Part shown: piece after piece, positions 1-12,350 of the stretch
Layout of the letters: the number at the start of each line of letters is the position of its first letter
Position numbering within the stretch: position 1 is the first letter of the stretch
Origin: Coptis chinensis
Lineage: Eukaryota; Streptophyta; Magnoliopsida; Ranunculales; Ranunculaceae
DNA: 64,000 nt
Assembly: GCA_015680905.1 (NCBI GenBank)
Contig: CM027377.1
Span: forward strand, 37,286,501-37,350,500
Reading direction: 5' to 3'
Translations under genes and position numbers: made by a program
Notes under the pieces: model-generated
Databases searched by the model: none
What the model saw: only the letters and a program-made list of their open reading frames with translations
Told to the model about the DNA's origin: nothing

Positions 1-1986
1 TATTATGTCAGTTTAAAATTTAATCAAAATGAGATCGAAACCAACTATCCAAACTTTTACATTCCACAAATAGATAATACATCATTTACTTGCTTGTAAC
101 ATACATCACGAAAGAAGATCTCTACTATAGCACCCTGAAACCGATCTCTTACCCTAGATTGGTATTTCACACCTGAATGCTAATTAACGTCAAAATTTCT
201 AAATAATTGATGCATTCTAATATTGATTCATAATTAAAGAAAATGAAAAAATAGCTAAATTATTACAAAACAAGTTAAAAAGAATCAGTTTAAAACTAAA
301 GAATTAAGATTTCTTATCCCAGCAGAAACTACAGTTATGGTGAGGAAGCTTGCATGGTTGTTACTTATCAAACAAATCTGTACATCTCTATCATTTATTC
401 TCAAATGACCAATGTTAATCACTTAGTCAGTGCATATATATAATAATTAAACAATGTTAATTACTTGGTGCTTGCATTGTATTCGCCTAGCAACCTATAT
501 TCCAATTATCTATGTAGGACGGTAGGTACATGTTCATCCTCTTTCAACTACTTATTAGCAATTCTTACATTTCGTTTATATAATCTTTGTATGTGTGTCG
601 ATTAACGGAGTTTCAAAATAGACATGTTAGGTACAGGCAATACAAAAATCAATCAATAATTCGGAAAGATCCAGATCATGACTAACACATGCGAAAATAA
701 ATTATTATAGCACATACGTGTCAAAATATATCAAAAAACTGATTCGATCTCTTTCTGAAAAAGGGGTGGTGGTTTTTCCATGAAAACGACTGAGCCGGCT
801 GGCTGCCTACGTACCCATTTAGGGATCAAGCTAGTCGTAGTTCTCCTATTAGCCTGTAAGGTTTTATGGGAATGGATTAAGTCATTTTGATGAGGAAGGC
901 GGCATAGGCTCCTCTCACTCTTGCATCTATCTACGTAATGTCCACTAACCGATTCCTTATCTTGAATTGTTATTTCACATTGTACGTCACTTTAGGAATT
1001 ATCTTTCGAGATAATTCTCGAGCAAATAAACGCAAAATATTCTCAATAAAATATTATTGATTCACTACTAATAAGAATTAGTACATTAATTCATAATTAA
1101 CACAGATATAATATTAATTATTTCTTGACAAACAGTTATATGGAGTATCAAGCTATCGAACTAACCTCATTTATATTACTTTACCCAACAATGTATATAC
1201 TTCCTAGCTAAAGAAAATAGCAATTATATTACCTGACCCAAGCTCGTCTACTTATACACCAGCTTACCGTTTAAGTAGTAAGTGTTCCGTAGATGTATAA
1301 TTGTCTCATCTAAAGTTTTTATTTAGAAGAAGACAAACTCTTCTTCGATCAATTAATAGGTTCGTCCTGCGACCCTTCTCCAATACCAACACAATGTTTG
1401 CTACTAATTACTAGTTAGATAGACATGTAAAAGTAGTTGTCTAACTACCAAGTTTTCTTTTGAGAACTTGAGTGGATTAATCTTTGAATTTCAGCAACAC
1501 AAAACCCAATATTTCCTTGTATAACACTATCATTCTAACTTGATGGATTATTTTAGTTTCGTTTCGGTTATTGTGATATATCCATAAGTAATTTTTAGGA
1601 TAGCAGTACAAATTAAAGTTTAAGACACCAAAGCTTGTTTTCATTTATTTTTTTATCCTAACTAGAGGTGTTGTAATGTCAAAAGGACTGGAGATGAGAA
1701 TTGAAGTCACACCGTCAGGTCCTGGTGTTATTTGAAGCAGGTGGTGACAAGTTTTGTTCACAAGGCTTAGATTTAAACTTTCTTGTAAAGACACCTCATA
1801 CACCCATGCAACCAACCACAAACCAACAAACAAAAGCCACACATTTAATTCAAACATAAAAAGTAACATGGCCAAAGTAGGAACAAGCCCCATTAACAAA
1901 CTAGACTCAAAATAATAGAATAGGCCCAACTAATATAACTAATATATAGTAATACAGGCCCAAATAATTTTTCTAATAAAGTCCAT
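1..1986. other. AT-rich intergenic DNA, no gene found
   Basis: No open frame here has recognisable family motifs. The only landmark is near 795-830, where GGCTGCCTACGTACCC resembles a motif common in the leader or LTR of plant Tat-type Gypsy elements; a similar motif lies at 25850. I treat it as a possible old LTR scrap, not as a called element. The open minus-strand stretch at 1645-1929 is hydrophobic and matches nothing I know. Confidence 0.5.
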
Positions 1987-2110
1987 ATTTTTTTTTTATT
2001 GATAAGCCTGTTTTAAATTAGATAAGTAACTCTTTGATGCTGGCAGGGTTCGAGCCCCAAACTTCTGTTATCATCACCCAAAAGTTTTACCAACTTTGCT
2101 AATCGGCACC
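1987..2110 (-). mobile_element. tRNA-derived SINE (copy A)
   Basis: Read on the minus strand the element starts with a tRNA-like head: an A-box-like TAGCAAAGTTGG, then a B-box-like GGGCTCGAACCC. A short body and a run of A (plus-strand poly-T at 1987-1999) follow. This is the layout of a plant tRNA-derived SINE, moved by LINE machinery. It is very similar to the SINE immediately to its right, so the two are copies of one family lying head to tail. It is not a functional tRNA gene, because no cloverleaf closes. Confidence 0.7.
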
Positions 2111-2177
2111 TGCAAAAAAATATGTGGGCAAATTTGTTTTTAAAGAGATCAGTAACTCAATTGTGTGTAGCGGGGTT
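2111..2177 (-). mobile_element. SINE copy B, tail half (split by the Athila-type element)
   Basis: This is the tail part of a second tRNA-derived SINE. Its head lies 18.9 kb away at 21067-21130. The break falls inside the B box, and the bases GGGTT are repeated on both sides of the intervening LTR element (2173-2177 and 21067-21071), as expected for a 5-bp target-site duplication. Removing the intervening DNA and one GGGTT gives a SINE closely resembling copy A. Confidence 0.7.
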
Positions 2178-3505
2178 TCATAAAATGAAAATAAATGTTT
2201 CTATCCTATGAATAATTATTTATGCTAGGAATAAGAAAGCTAGTTTTCTACGTTTAATCAAAGTTTCTACTCTCAATTATCATGCAATAAACTTTGAGTA
2301 AATATTTCGTTCCACTCCTAGTTGCTTAGAACGTGACAGTTTCACTAACTTAAACAATTCTACAATACCAATGAGAGCAATATTTTTAATAAGACTAATA
2401 TGTGGGAATAACTAATTAAGATATTCTAAATTATACTATGACAATTAAATACGAAGATGTGAATGAGAAGGAATTAGAGAGATTTGAAATACACCTTGAT
2501 TAATCTCTAATATGCTAGTATGGAGTTGTTGAAACCCTAGTTTTTAGGTTTTCACATAAAAATTAGGTCTTTTTATCCCTAATTATTCATGGCATCTCTA
2601 CCAACTAATAATTAGCATGTGAGACAGTTGAAACTCATTCTCATGGTGAATTAACTACCCTTTAGAGTGGAATATCTTACTACAACTATTCTATACTAAC
2701 ACATCAAGTATTCATGAAAGCTTTAATCAAACCCCTCTAATAGAGGTTTAGCTATGATTCATTAGACTATCATGGACATAATAATAAGGAGAAGAAGACA
2801 TAATTAAAGAACACTTGTATTAGAAATAGCTTGGATTGAATTAATGAGGCGGTGGCTAGGCTAATAAAACAATAACTAGGTTTTAAAACTAAAGAAGAAA
2901 ACTAATTTATTATCTAATTGGGAGATAGTGCTACAGTTGTGCCTTAGTCCTCTTTATATAGGAGAGGACTAGGTTTACAATTTTGTGCATGAGCTCTGGA
3001 GCTATATTTTGGGTCATTAAATCAAGCCCAAAACATAATTATATAAGTCCAAAAAGGGGTTTTTTGCTGGAAATTACTGCAACAGCCTTTTCATCTACTT
3101 TTAATCCTCTGATTGGATCAAGTCCTAAACCATTAGAAAGCAATTTCTGAGATGGTCGTTTTGACATATAGTTGGCCCAATTCCAAGATCTGAGTCCAAA
3201 GATACGGCATGCGAAAGTTCTGTTGATTTTTCTGCTCTATTTCTGCCCGCGTTGACTTTGACTTTTCAGCTTTGGCTGGGCTTTAAAAATGATTTTTCTC
3301 TTTGAAACATAGGTTTTAACCATATAACTTCTTAGCAACCAACATTTGCTTCTTTCTCTTGCAAAAGTGACATATTTCTTAACATATTTAACTCCAATAC
3401 CTTAAATACACAAACGTACGTAAACAGTACTAACTCTTATTTATTATAAGCATAATTGGTCTAAATGTAATATTGGGTTAAAACTACAGTTTTGGGCTCT
3501 TATCA
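2178..3505 (-). repeat. Left LTR (3' LTR in element orientation)
   Basis: Ends in TTATCA and starts TCATAA, a one-base variant of the TGATAA start of the other copy. It aligns along its length with 14795-15626 joined to 20574-21066, sharing for example TATGAATAATTATTTATGCT near both starts and ACAGTTTTGGGCTCTTATCA at both ends. The left flank GGGTT at 2173-2177 is the target duplication. Confidence 0.88.
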
Positions 3506-3545
3506 AACCACCCCAAACAGTATTTTGCTTGTCCTCAAGCAAATA
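3506..3545 (-). promoter_or_regulatory. Polypurine tract region of the Athila-type element
   Basis: Read on the minus strand, TGCTTGAGGACAAGCA is followed by GTTTGGGGTGGTT directly before the 3' LTR. The GCTTGAGGACAAGC palindrome and the G-rich tract are a familiar junction in Athila and related plant Gypsy elements, where the tract primes plus-strand DNA synthesis. The position and motif fix the element's orientation. Confidence 0.7.
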
Positions 3546-4057
3546 TGAGAAATTAAAATAAGTGACCAAAAATGGAGTTCTAACTAATCTCGTTTTGCCG
3601 AGTACGATTGCATTGACCATATGCAATAAGGCTTTATACCACTAAAATTCCCTAGTGGACGAGTTATAGTCTCATGAGAGTTTTCCAGAGAAGGTACTCA
3701 CAAACTTCATCTATACTACAACGACTAAGAACTAAACTTAATGTTTCCTTATTTATTCTTAGATATCTATACATCTCACTAGCAATGAATACAGAATAAT
3801 CAATTCGAAACCTAAGCTAATACATGCGTAATAATCAATCATCTACGGATAAACATATATATAATGAACTATGCTATGAAATGCAATAACAGGTCCGTTT
3901 CTGAAACTTTGGAATAACGTCCTTAAGTAGGTCCTCACAAATATGCCAAGACAAAAATACTCTAATTTTTCCACTCAAGTTTCGCTCACTCCAGTGTGCA
4001 GTGGGCACACTTTTCTTTACAAACTCAATGACGTACAAGGAAGCTGAAGTCGATCAA
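3546..4057. other. Non-coding 3' region of the Athila-type element
   Basis: No supported gene. The stretch lies between the polypurine tract and the retroposon at 4073 and is part of the long non-coding region before the 3' LTR. Confidence 0.5.
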
Positions 4058-4072
4058 ACAGATCTGCCACTT

Positions 4073-5058
4073 TTTTTTTTTTTCAAATAAGCTAGGGTTA
4101 GGCAGACCCTCACCTGTATTAAATTCAAGAACTACTTACATAGACATATCCATTGACATCCTCTTTTATATAGGCTTATAAATCTATATCTAGAGGATGC
4201 CCAAAATAGACTGTACAAAAGCTATATTTTCCTGTACTAGAAACATGCCCATGAACTAACAGCCTAACCAAGCCCAAAGACAAAAAAAAAAGACCAAGAC
4301 TTCATGTCTACCGGCCCAACAGGATCAAACCCAATAATAGAGGAAGGATCTGGGCAACCCGAACTCCTCCATCTCTACCCGCCTGTAAGCAACCAGCGCC
4401 TAAGGTGGTGTCTTCCCCATCGCAAGGCTATGGATTATCCAATTCGAGAAGCTATTGCCAACTCCTCTCATCAAAAACCCGAATACAACAATCATATCAA
4501 AGTTCATCAGCCAAGAAAAATGTTTTCCAACCAATCGATCTACAATATCCGCCCATAAAGAGCAGTTGATTGAAGTGCAACCATTAACTGCTATTGCCTC
4601 CCTTGTTTCCAGCCAAACACAACTTTGTTTCAAGTCCCAAACTTTAGAAAGTTCTCACACCATATCCAAACTTGTTCAACTTAAAACTCCAAGAACAACC
4701 ATAGTAATGGAGCAATGGCTTCGACACAACCCAAACTCAGCAAGACTTATACGGATCAAGAGTGGTTAACTATCCTTTCTACCCATGAGCAATGAACAAT
4801 TGTACCTATAATACTTTTCAGATCTGTCGGCTAGATCGAGATGCAACACGTTCAGCCAAGACCAAACTTTTGTTGCCTCCTGTGAGAGCTCTTGAGAGAG
4901 ATCGTGCTAGAGAGGGGGTGGTCAACATATCCAGCCACCGACCATCAAAGTTTATGCCGATGGCTGGTTAGTAGGGACACTAGTGGCTGGTCAGGGGCTC
5001 TTTTCCGAAGTCAAATGCGTTAATCTACTCCTAGCCAAAGAATACTTGGGGTTTCATT
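4073..5058 (-). mobile_element. Retroposon insertion with poly(A) tail and 15-bp duplication
   Basis: A poly-T run starts at 4073 (poly-A on the minus strand). The 15 bases ACAGATCTGCCACTT occur at 4058-4072 and again at 5059-5073, exactly at the two ends. This is the mark of target-primed insertion by LINE machinery. The 986-bp body has only short open frames (such as minus 4400-4633) that I cannot place with confidence. It may be a 5'-truncated LINE tail, a long SINE or a retrocopied transcript. It is clearly younger than the Gypsy DNA it sits in. Confidence 0.75.
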
Positions 5059-5073
5059 ACAGATCTGCCACTT

Positions 5074-6350
5074 ACTATCACACTAACCTATTCCTAATTG
5101 AGCTAGAGGTCTTTATTAGGTGTTGCGGGGATTAGGTGATGGTTTTAAGAAGGAAGAAAATGGATATTCAAGAGGACAAGTCTAAGATAATAGGATCTTC
5201 AAAATATGTAACTAGAGAAAACCTTGTTCTTACTTTGCTTCTACACTTTGTTTCCATCCTTAGCCATTTTTTTCTTTTCTTTTGGCTTTTGACTCATTTG
5301 ATTATGTTTTTGGAGTTCTAACTTTTTTTTCTTTTCTTTTGATGTAAACTTTCTTTTCTTTTCTTATTTGAAGCAACTAACAAATTCTTGGTGTTCCACA
5401 GGTCTTTCTCTTTTCTTTTCTTCCTTTCATCCTACTTCTCAGACTCATTCAAAAATGGATAGGCTGATTTTATTTTTATTTTGTTTTTGTAAAAGGGTAA
5501 AGGATTGTGGTTTATGAAAAGGCTAAAGAAAGGCTCAAAGGGGCGACTAGTGAAAAATAATTTCATATAGGTTTGAATTGTTGGCTATATTGATCCAAAA
5601 GGGGCCTAAATTCTCGCTTAGGATATGGTATAGTAATCAAGCAAGTGGACATGTGACTTTCCCTTGTGTCATTACTCAAATATTTCACTCATATAAGGTT
5701 TTTTAGGCTATATTCTCACAGGTTTTGTAGAATAAGAATACTAGCCTAGATTTCAGAAACTTACTGCCAATACAAACATAGATCTCATGCAATATATTTA
5801 TAGAAAGATGCAATAACTATTACCTACATATTAACCTAAATTTCTAAAAACTATTCTAATTTAAGAGCTAAATTGAAACTTCTAGACTACTATCATCACA
5901 GAAAAAAAAAACAATATCAATATTCCTAAGTGTATAGTATAAATACTTTTTATTATTTTTATTATTTTTTTACTAGAAAGCAAAGTGCATATTATACATA
6001 TATATCCTAATAGGTGCCTTAAATTATGCGTGTTTCTATGCCACCCCCAAACAAAAACATGTTTTTTCCTCAAAGTATAGAAATAAGAAGGATAGAAAAT
6101 ATCATAGAAACGAGTGAAAATTTTAGAACACCTGCAAAACAAATTCAGAACATACTAATATAAGTAATGAAAAACAGACGCAACTCTATATGAGTTTCAC
6201 CCGTTATGGGAATAACAAAAAATTAAATTAATTGGGACATAAACAGACACTAACAAAAAGTAAAACTTACCTCATATCCAACATTTAAGTATTGTCCTCC
6301 TCTTCTATAAAGAAGTGGGGTTCCTTTGCATCCTGCCAAGCCATGATAAT
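5074..6350. other. Non-coding region of the Athila-type element
   Basis: No gene supported. The stretch is T-rich and CT-rich (for example 5320-5430). A G-rich, polypurine-like motif on the minus strand (plus-strand CCACCCCCAAAC) occurs at 6041-6052 and recurs at 7811-7822 and 9534-9545. Confidence 0.5.
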
Positions 6351-6353
6351 TTG

Positions 6354-7531
6354 TCAGGCCTCACGCCATTTATCATCAACCTGTGCTAACTTGTTAAGTG
6401 TCACTTGGTCTGATGGGGTGTAAAGGGCAACCCAATGAGGTTGTAGTCTCCACCCCAGCCAAGTCACAACACGAAAAGAGCGTATAATGCAATTGGTGGG
6501 TCGCATAATGTCAACCCCAACCCAATCCGTGTAGCGGGTACAGAAATCAAGAAAGAAACATACCATGATGTAGCAAACCAAGAAAGGCATAAGAATGTAC
6601 TTATGTTTCATACTATGGGCTCGTGCTAAACTAGACACTAAGGTCTGAGAATGTCATATAGCATACGTCCCTCAACTAAAGCAAGGAAGACGTCACCAGC
6701 GGCATTATTTGCAGAAGAAAACTGCCATTCCCCTAAGATATTCAACATGATAAAGAACATGATAGTGCCTATGTTAAGGGATAGGCTACCAAGGGCTACG
6801 TTAAGATGCCCTTGGTCCTTTACATGAAAAATCCCCGCCCCATAAGTCTCTTGGAAATACTCATAGTTATAGAGGTATATATTATCAAACATATAGCCCC
6901 ATGAGTTTTGGGGAGTAGGCATAGCCATTCCAACAGCAAAGGCTACCAAAAACTTGTTGAAGTCCATTGTCTTATCATTAATGGTGACGGAGAACACTTG
7001 TTCCCCATCTGGTCGATAAAAGAACTTACAATTATCATAGAAATAATAAGCAGTAAGTTCAGGAGAATAAGATTCATCAATACTTACCAGTAGAGTCTAC
7101 CATCTTGACAGCACAATCCTGTCGCGGAACCAGTATCCATAGGTGCCACTCTCGAGTAATTCTTCAAAGGACTGCTCCAGTATGATTTGAGGATATTTCA
7201 TAGAAAACAAATGCCTACTGAACTCCTGGAAGTGACTGCGGAAAACCCTAGAAAATAGAACTGGAAGTTTGTTGAAGTCCAGGCGCGGGCGCACTTAGAA
7301 TGGCCTATGGAAGAGGGCGTGCACGCTCAATTCTGACAAAGGAAAATTCTGCGATCTAGGACCTTGGGTGCGGGCGCACTCTGTTATAAAGCAAAAGAGA
7401 GGGTGTGCACGCTCCAAGTACTGTCCGTGGTAAGAATTGAGGGGTGAAATTGAGATGTGCGGTGTGAAGTCTAGAGCGAACCATGTATTTATATAACCCA
7501 AGTTTCTTAATCTAAGTTCCCCAAGTTGCAC
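6354..7531 (-). pseudogene. Athila-type 3' ORF remnant (function unknown)
   Basis: Several overlapping minus-strand frames (7295-7531, 7097-7294, 6638-6997, 6354-6638) look like one decayed reading frame broken by stops and shifts. The most coherent part is at 6638-6997, with WGYMFDNIYLYNYEYFQETY followed by a hydrophobic stretch (LNIGTIMFFIMLNILGEW). I do not recognise the domain. Its position between integrase and the 3' LTR fits the extra ORF of Athila-type elements, which is often called envelope-like. A second copy of this segment lies at 14341-14740, where gag is expected. Confidence 0.45.
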
Positions 7532-8126
7532 AAATTGTTAAGGCAAGATGATGGGAAAAGAAAATTTTCTAAATCCAAAATAGAAACAGACGAGATGCAG
7601 AGTCCAAAATCAAACTGATAGCTTTTCGGCTGGAATTAAAAATAGCAATAATCCAATTTCTAATCCTTGAGGTTGCACAAACCAAGGGTAGCTAATTCTA
7701 ACAACACTCTATCGGCATGATGCGCACACAAACGATAGTTATCAAGCAAGGCAATAATATTTTCGAATGGAACATGTGGATATGATAACGCAATTGCTAA
7801 ACAAATAATGCCACCCCCAAACAAGTCGGAAGGGTGGGATCCATAAAAAAATATAGCATACGCCGAAAATTAAACCAACTTTAAACTTAAATAATAATCA
7901 AACACAGAATTCAATATTAACTACTTAACTACAATTGGGAATAAAAAATAATACTAAACAGGAAAATATTCTTAAAAACAACAATACAACTAAAGAACTA
8001 GCCACGAGATGAGGAAGGGCTAGAATCATCCATCCTGCATCGACGATGCTCATGCCTTCCAGAGTCAGCAGAAGAAGAACCATCATGAGGTGGAAGGTGT
8101 CGTAGAACTTCTACTTGAAACGTGCA

Positions 8127-9140
8127 CTATTGCTCCATAAAAACATTCATGGCTTCCCAACGCTCATTATTACTCTGGACGAGAGTTTCCACGTTAGCCT
8201 GGAAGTTTGCTTGGCTACGGATAATAATACCTTGCCTAGTCTGAATAGCCTCACAGAGGTCACGCAGAGAATGTTGGCTTGTACAAATTGTCTCATACTC
8301 GTTATAGAGAGTTTGCAGGCCACGATGAAGTAATGAGACGTGAGCTATATCCGTAGTAGCCCTTTCCAAAGCGTCTACATCAAAACATGTTGTGTCTTCC
8401 TCATCTTCCTCATATTCCTCATCCGATACCATCTCAGTGCCCAAAACCTCAAGCAAATGCCAATCCTTCTGAATACATTCCCAATAAATACGTGCATTTT
8501 CATGCAACTTCAACTTAACCTTACCAGTCTTCGGAACACATCCCCAGTACAACATAACCTTCGAAATCAATGTAGAGAAGGCTGCGATAAATTTACCAAT
8601 TGCTGTAATCTCATTTAACAAAAAGTAAAGGATGCAAAACCCATACCTCCTTTCCTTAAGGGTCAAGAGAATGTGCAGACAACTCAAATTGATGTCACTA
8701 ATTTTGGTGGTGGCAATAACATTCCTACCAACCCATTAAGCCACAGCCACCTAGTTTCTTCTTAGAGATGTTTGACGAACACAATGCGAACTAGGGTTGT
8801 AAAGTCCTTCCAATACAGTCTCCGTCATCAAAAGACCGATTCCACCAAACTGAGATTCCTGCATTGTGACTATGATGTCTCTTTGCTCAATACTAGTAAT
8901 CTCAGACAACACTGATGTAGTCAATTCCTTCCGATTACCATTCACCTTTACAAAAATCCTACGACCATCAATCTCCCTCTTCTTATAAAAATCAACCACC
9001 AAATCAGTTTGATAAAAATCATCCGTAGAATACCACAACCCTTCCCACTTCCTAATACACATTTCGGTACCGAAAAAGGGTGAAAATTGTTGAGCAGTAA
9101 AAACTTCTTCCGGAAGAATCTTTGGGGGTTGAGGAGCCAT
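8127..9140 (-). pseudogene. Athila-type extra ORF (ORF1/envelope-like) remnant
   Basis: Two frames, 8751-9140 (starting MAPQPPKILPEEVF) and 8127-8687, probably made one protein of more than 300 residues. The second part has an acidic stretch (SDEEYEEDEEDTT) followed by a helical region rich in L, E and Q. The location downstream of integrase suggests the extra ORF typical of Athila-type elements. The assignment rests on position and general character, not on a signature motif. A stop and a spacer of about 60 bp separate the two frames. Confidence 0.45.
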
Positions 9141-9889
9141 TGAGTTTTAGATTTGGAAATTGTGGCGAATGTAAGGTGGGGGATAGTGAATGAATCACTC
9201 GATCGAAATTTGAACTGGGTTTGTGTGGAGGTTAGGGCGCGAGCCCGCTCAAGGTTTTCTTTGGTCAGTGTTCTTGAGCGTGGAGGTGGAGAGGAAAGAA
9301 GAACGCATGGTTTTTTTTTAGGGAGTCACATGTGGGGCACGTGACCGCGTAGGGTTTTAAATCGTTTGGGCCCAAGCCCAAAACAAATCCGTAATACCCA
9401 TCCTGTCCTATGCCTCGTAAAACTTAAAACTAAAATTCTCGATTTATTAACGGTCCGATTTTTGCGAATGAGCTACGACATAACCAACAAGAATAGGAAG
9501 TTGAGCAATCAAGAATGGAAAGACCAAACACCCCACCCCCAAACAAATTTTTGAAAACAAGGTTTAAAAAAAAATTGTTTTAAAAACATGGGTCTTTTAA
9601 AGTCAAATTCCCGAGACTTGCTAGATTACTGTTTATAGGGTTTTATATATATATATATATAAAAGGAAAAATATAAAAGAAAACAATAAAGACATAAATC
9701 ACTCCATAGAGAAACATGAATCAAAATCCGAGAAAACATGCAAGAGTGAAAAGCATGAATTACGTTAAATGTGGACTTAGGATCCGGTACTTACAACCAC
9801 ACACTCCAAAGGGAGGGCCCGGTTACCTTCATGGTGCACTTACCAATATATAGAAATGAGAGGAAGTACACCAAATATCAAAGGTCAGT
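9141..9889. other. Spacer between integrase and extra ORF
   Basis: No gene supported. Contains a short TA run at 9646-9660 and the third copy of the CCACCCCCAAAC motif at 9534-9545. Confidence 0.5.
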
Positions 9890-11079
9890 CCTCATAGATA
9901 GGGTCCTGTAAAAGGACATCCTCCACATCTGGGGACATTAACTCGTAAAAATATTTTAAACGTTGGCCATTAACTTGAAAGGTACTATTGTCCTTGGGAT
10001 TTACCAAGGTGATTGACCCGTAAGGGGTAACTTCAGTAACCAGAAAATGACCAGACCAACAGGTTTTTAATTTCCCTGGGAAAATATGAAAATCTTTTGA
10101 TCAACTACAAACTCTTTACGCAAAATCTATTTATCATGAACACATTTCATGTTAGCTTTATAATCCTTCGCGAGATCATAAGAATCGCTACGAATTTTTT
10201 CCAGCTTATTTAATTGCAATTTGCGTTTTATACCTGCCTCATCAATATTGAAGTTCAGGTTTTTTATAACCCACATAGCACGGTGCTCCAATTCAACGGG
10301 AAAGTGACAAGGTTTTCCAAACACAAGTCTAAAAGGAGACATTCATATAGGAGTTTTAAAAGCTGTCTGATACGCTCATAAAGCATCTGTTAGATGCTTA
10401 GACCAATCTTTCCGATTAGGATTGACTGTCGTTTCTAATATTTTTTTAATTTTCCTATTAGAGACTTCTACTTGGCCACTAGTTTGTGGATGATAAGGAG
10501 TTGCCACCTTATGGGTAACCCGTATTTCTTAACTAAAAAAGCAACAACTCTATTACAAAAATGCGTTCCATCATCACTGATGATGGCTTTAGGGATGCCA
10601 AAACGACCTAAAATATATTCCTTAACAAAAAATACAACTGTCTTATGGTCATTGCTACAACAAGCCATGACTTATATCCATTTGGAAATGTAGTCCACGG
10701 CAACAAAAATATAAATAAAATCGTGAAAAATAGGAAAAGAACCCATGAAATCAATGCCCCATACATCAAAAATTTCTACTACCATAATGGGATTTAAAAG
10801 CATCATATTTCGTTTAGTGATACGCCCAAGTTGTTGGCAACGAACACACGTCTTGTAGTGAACTTAGGCATCTTTAAAAAGGGTAAGCCAATAAAAACCA
10901 CATTGAAGAATTTTAGCTGCCGTTTTCATACCACTAAAATTGCCACCACACTCTTTGTCATAGCAAAAGGATAAAACCTCATTATATTCCCATTGGGGAA
11001 TACAACGACGAATAATCTGATCCGCACAATACCTAAAAAGATAGGGCTCATCCCAGTAGTATAGCTTAACTCTGGCCAA
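9890..11079 (-). pseudogene. Gypsy integrase (degenerate)
   Basis: Minus-strand fragments at 10864-11079, 10468-10668 and 10127-10342 follow in integrase order. The first precedes the zinc-binding region: frames just below 10864 keep a CVRCQQLG-like stretch read from 10850 to 10800. The second holds part of the catalytic core (FGIPKAIISDDGTHFCN, with the second catalytic Asp). The third holds the C-terminal part (MSPFRLVFGKPCHFPVELEH). Below 10127 shifted frames still encode the C-terminal end, down to about 9890. Integrase joins cDNA to the host genome. Several stops and shifts make this copy dead. Confidence 0.8.
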
Positions 11080-11277
11080 AAAAAATTTACATTCATTTTT
11101 TTACCAAACATCAGGAATAATATCATAAGCTAAATAATTCACAATGTCGGCATACCAATGTGCAGAAAAAATATAATAAAGATGCTCATCAGGAAAAGAA
11201 TCAGGTATGGACTTAGAATCACTATCACTGTCATTTTTTAGTCTAGATAAGTGATCGGCAACTACATTTTTGGCCCC

Positions 11278-11649
11278 TCATTTATCCTTAATTTCTAGGG
11301 TAAACTCTTGCATGAGAAGAATCCATCGGATCAATCCATCGGTGAGAAGGTACCTAAGAGCTGCATGGTCACTGTGGACTAAGGTCTTTGAACCAACCAA
11401 ATAAGGACGAAACTTATCTAAAGCATAAACCACACCTAAAAATTCATTTTCCGTAGTAGTGTAATTTCTTTGAGCATCATTTAAAGTTTTACTAGCATAA
11501 TAAATAACAATGGACTTGTCATCTAGTTTCTGGCCTAACACAGCACCAACAATATAATCGCTAGCATCACACATAAGTTCGAAAGGTTTAGACCAATCGG
11601 GAGGCTGTATAATCGGTGCAGATGTTAAAGCGGCTTTTAAAGTTTCCAA
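11278..11649 (-). pseudogene. Gypsy RNase H (degenerate)
   Basis: The 123-residue frame contains FELMCDASDYIVGAVLGQ (first catalytic Asp region), YASKTLNDAQRNYTTTENE (with the catalytic Glu) and LVHSDHAALRYLL (third acidic residue). These are the hallmarks of Ty3/Gypsy RNase H fused behind reverse transcriptase. It removes RNA from the RNA-DNA hybrid during replication. It directly continues the RT fragment at 11653-11895 after a stop. Confidence 0.85.
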
Positions 11650-11652
11650 AGC

Positions 11653-12345
11653 CTATTTGCAGTCATAATTGAAATCAAAGATGACATCTTTTAAAAGCAG
11701 ATTAGTTAAAGGCCTAGCTAATTTTGAAAAATCCTTGATAAAATGCCTATAGAAACCTGCATGGCCTAAAAAGGCTCTAATGTCACGGATAGTCCGTGGT
11801 ATAGGTAAAGATGATATTTTATCTAATTTGGCCTTATCTACTTCTATGTTGTCACTAGATACAATATGACTTAGCACTATCCCTCTTGTTACCATAAAAT
11901 GACATTTTTCCCAATTTAAAACTAGATTCTTTTCCTCTCACTGTGTCAACACTTTGGAAATGTTAGACAGACATTCACTAAAAGAGTCTCCATAGAGAGA
12001 AAAATCATCCATGAAAACTTCCATGAAGCACTCCACCTTGTCACTAAAGATATGAAGCATACACCGCTGGAAGGTACCAAGATCATTACAAAGGCCGAAA
12101 GGCATTCGTTTATAGGCATATGTTCCAAAATGACATATGAAGGTAGTCTTGTCTTGGTCGTCAGGATCAATAATGATCTGAAAATAGCCAGAGTAGCCAT
12201 CTAAAAAATAGTAATAAACATGACCAGCTAGACGTTCGAGCATCTGATCTATAAAAGATAAAGGAAAGTGATTCTTCCGTGTCATGGCGTTTAAGCGTCT
12301 ATAGTCAATACAGATCCTCCATTTCATACGAACTCGTGTGGAAAC
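11653..12345 (-). pseudogene. Gypsy reverse transcriptase core and thumb (degenerate)
   Basis: Frames 11938-12327 and 11653-11895 encode RT. KWRICIDYRRLNAMTRK, then YKRMPFGLCND, then the catalytic box in EVFMDDFSLYGDSF (FMDD in place of the usual YxDD) are visible. The second frame gives the VTRGIVLSHIVS and FLGHAGFYRHFIKDFS motifs. The frame is broken between the two parts near 11900-11940. The upstream end is cut by the solo LTR at 12351; the N-terminal part of the same protein continues beyond it at 13766. Confidence 0.88.
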
Positions 12346-12350
12346 ATATT

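Noticed and set aside
1645..1929. 94-residue minus-strand open frame, hydrophobic then polar
   Set aside because: No recognised motif, no splice context, AT-rich intergenic setting; chance open frame is more likely.
1987..2110. tRNA gene
   Set aside because: A and B boxes are present, but the stems do not form a cloverleaf and a body plus A-tail follow; it is a SINE.
4304..4769. Overlapping plus-strand open frames
   Set aside because: They lie within the retroposon on the strand opposite its poly(A) tail and have no family motifs.
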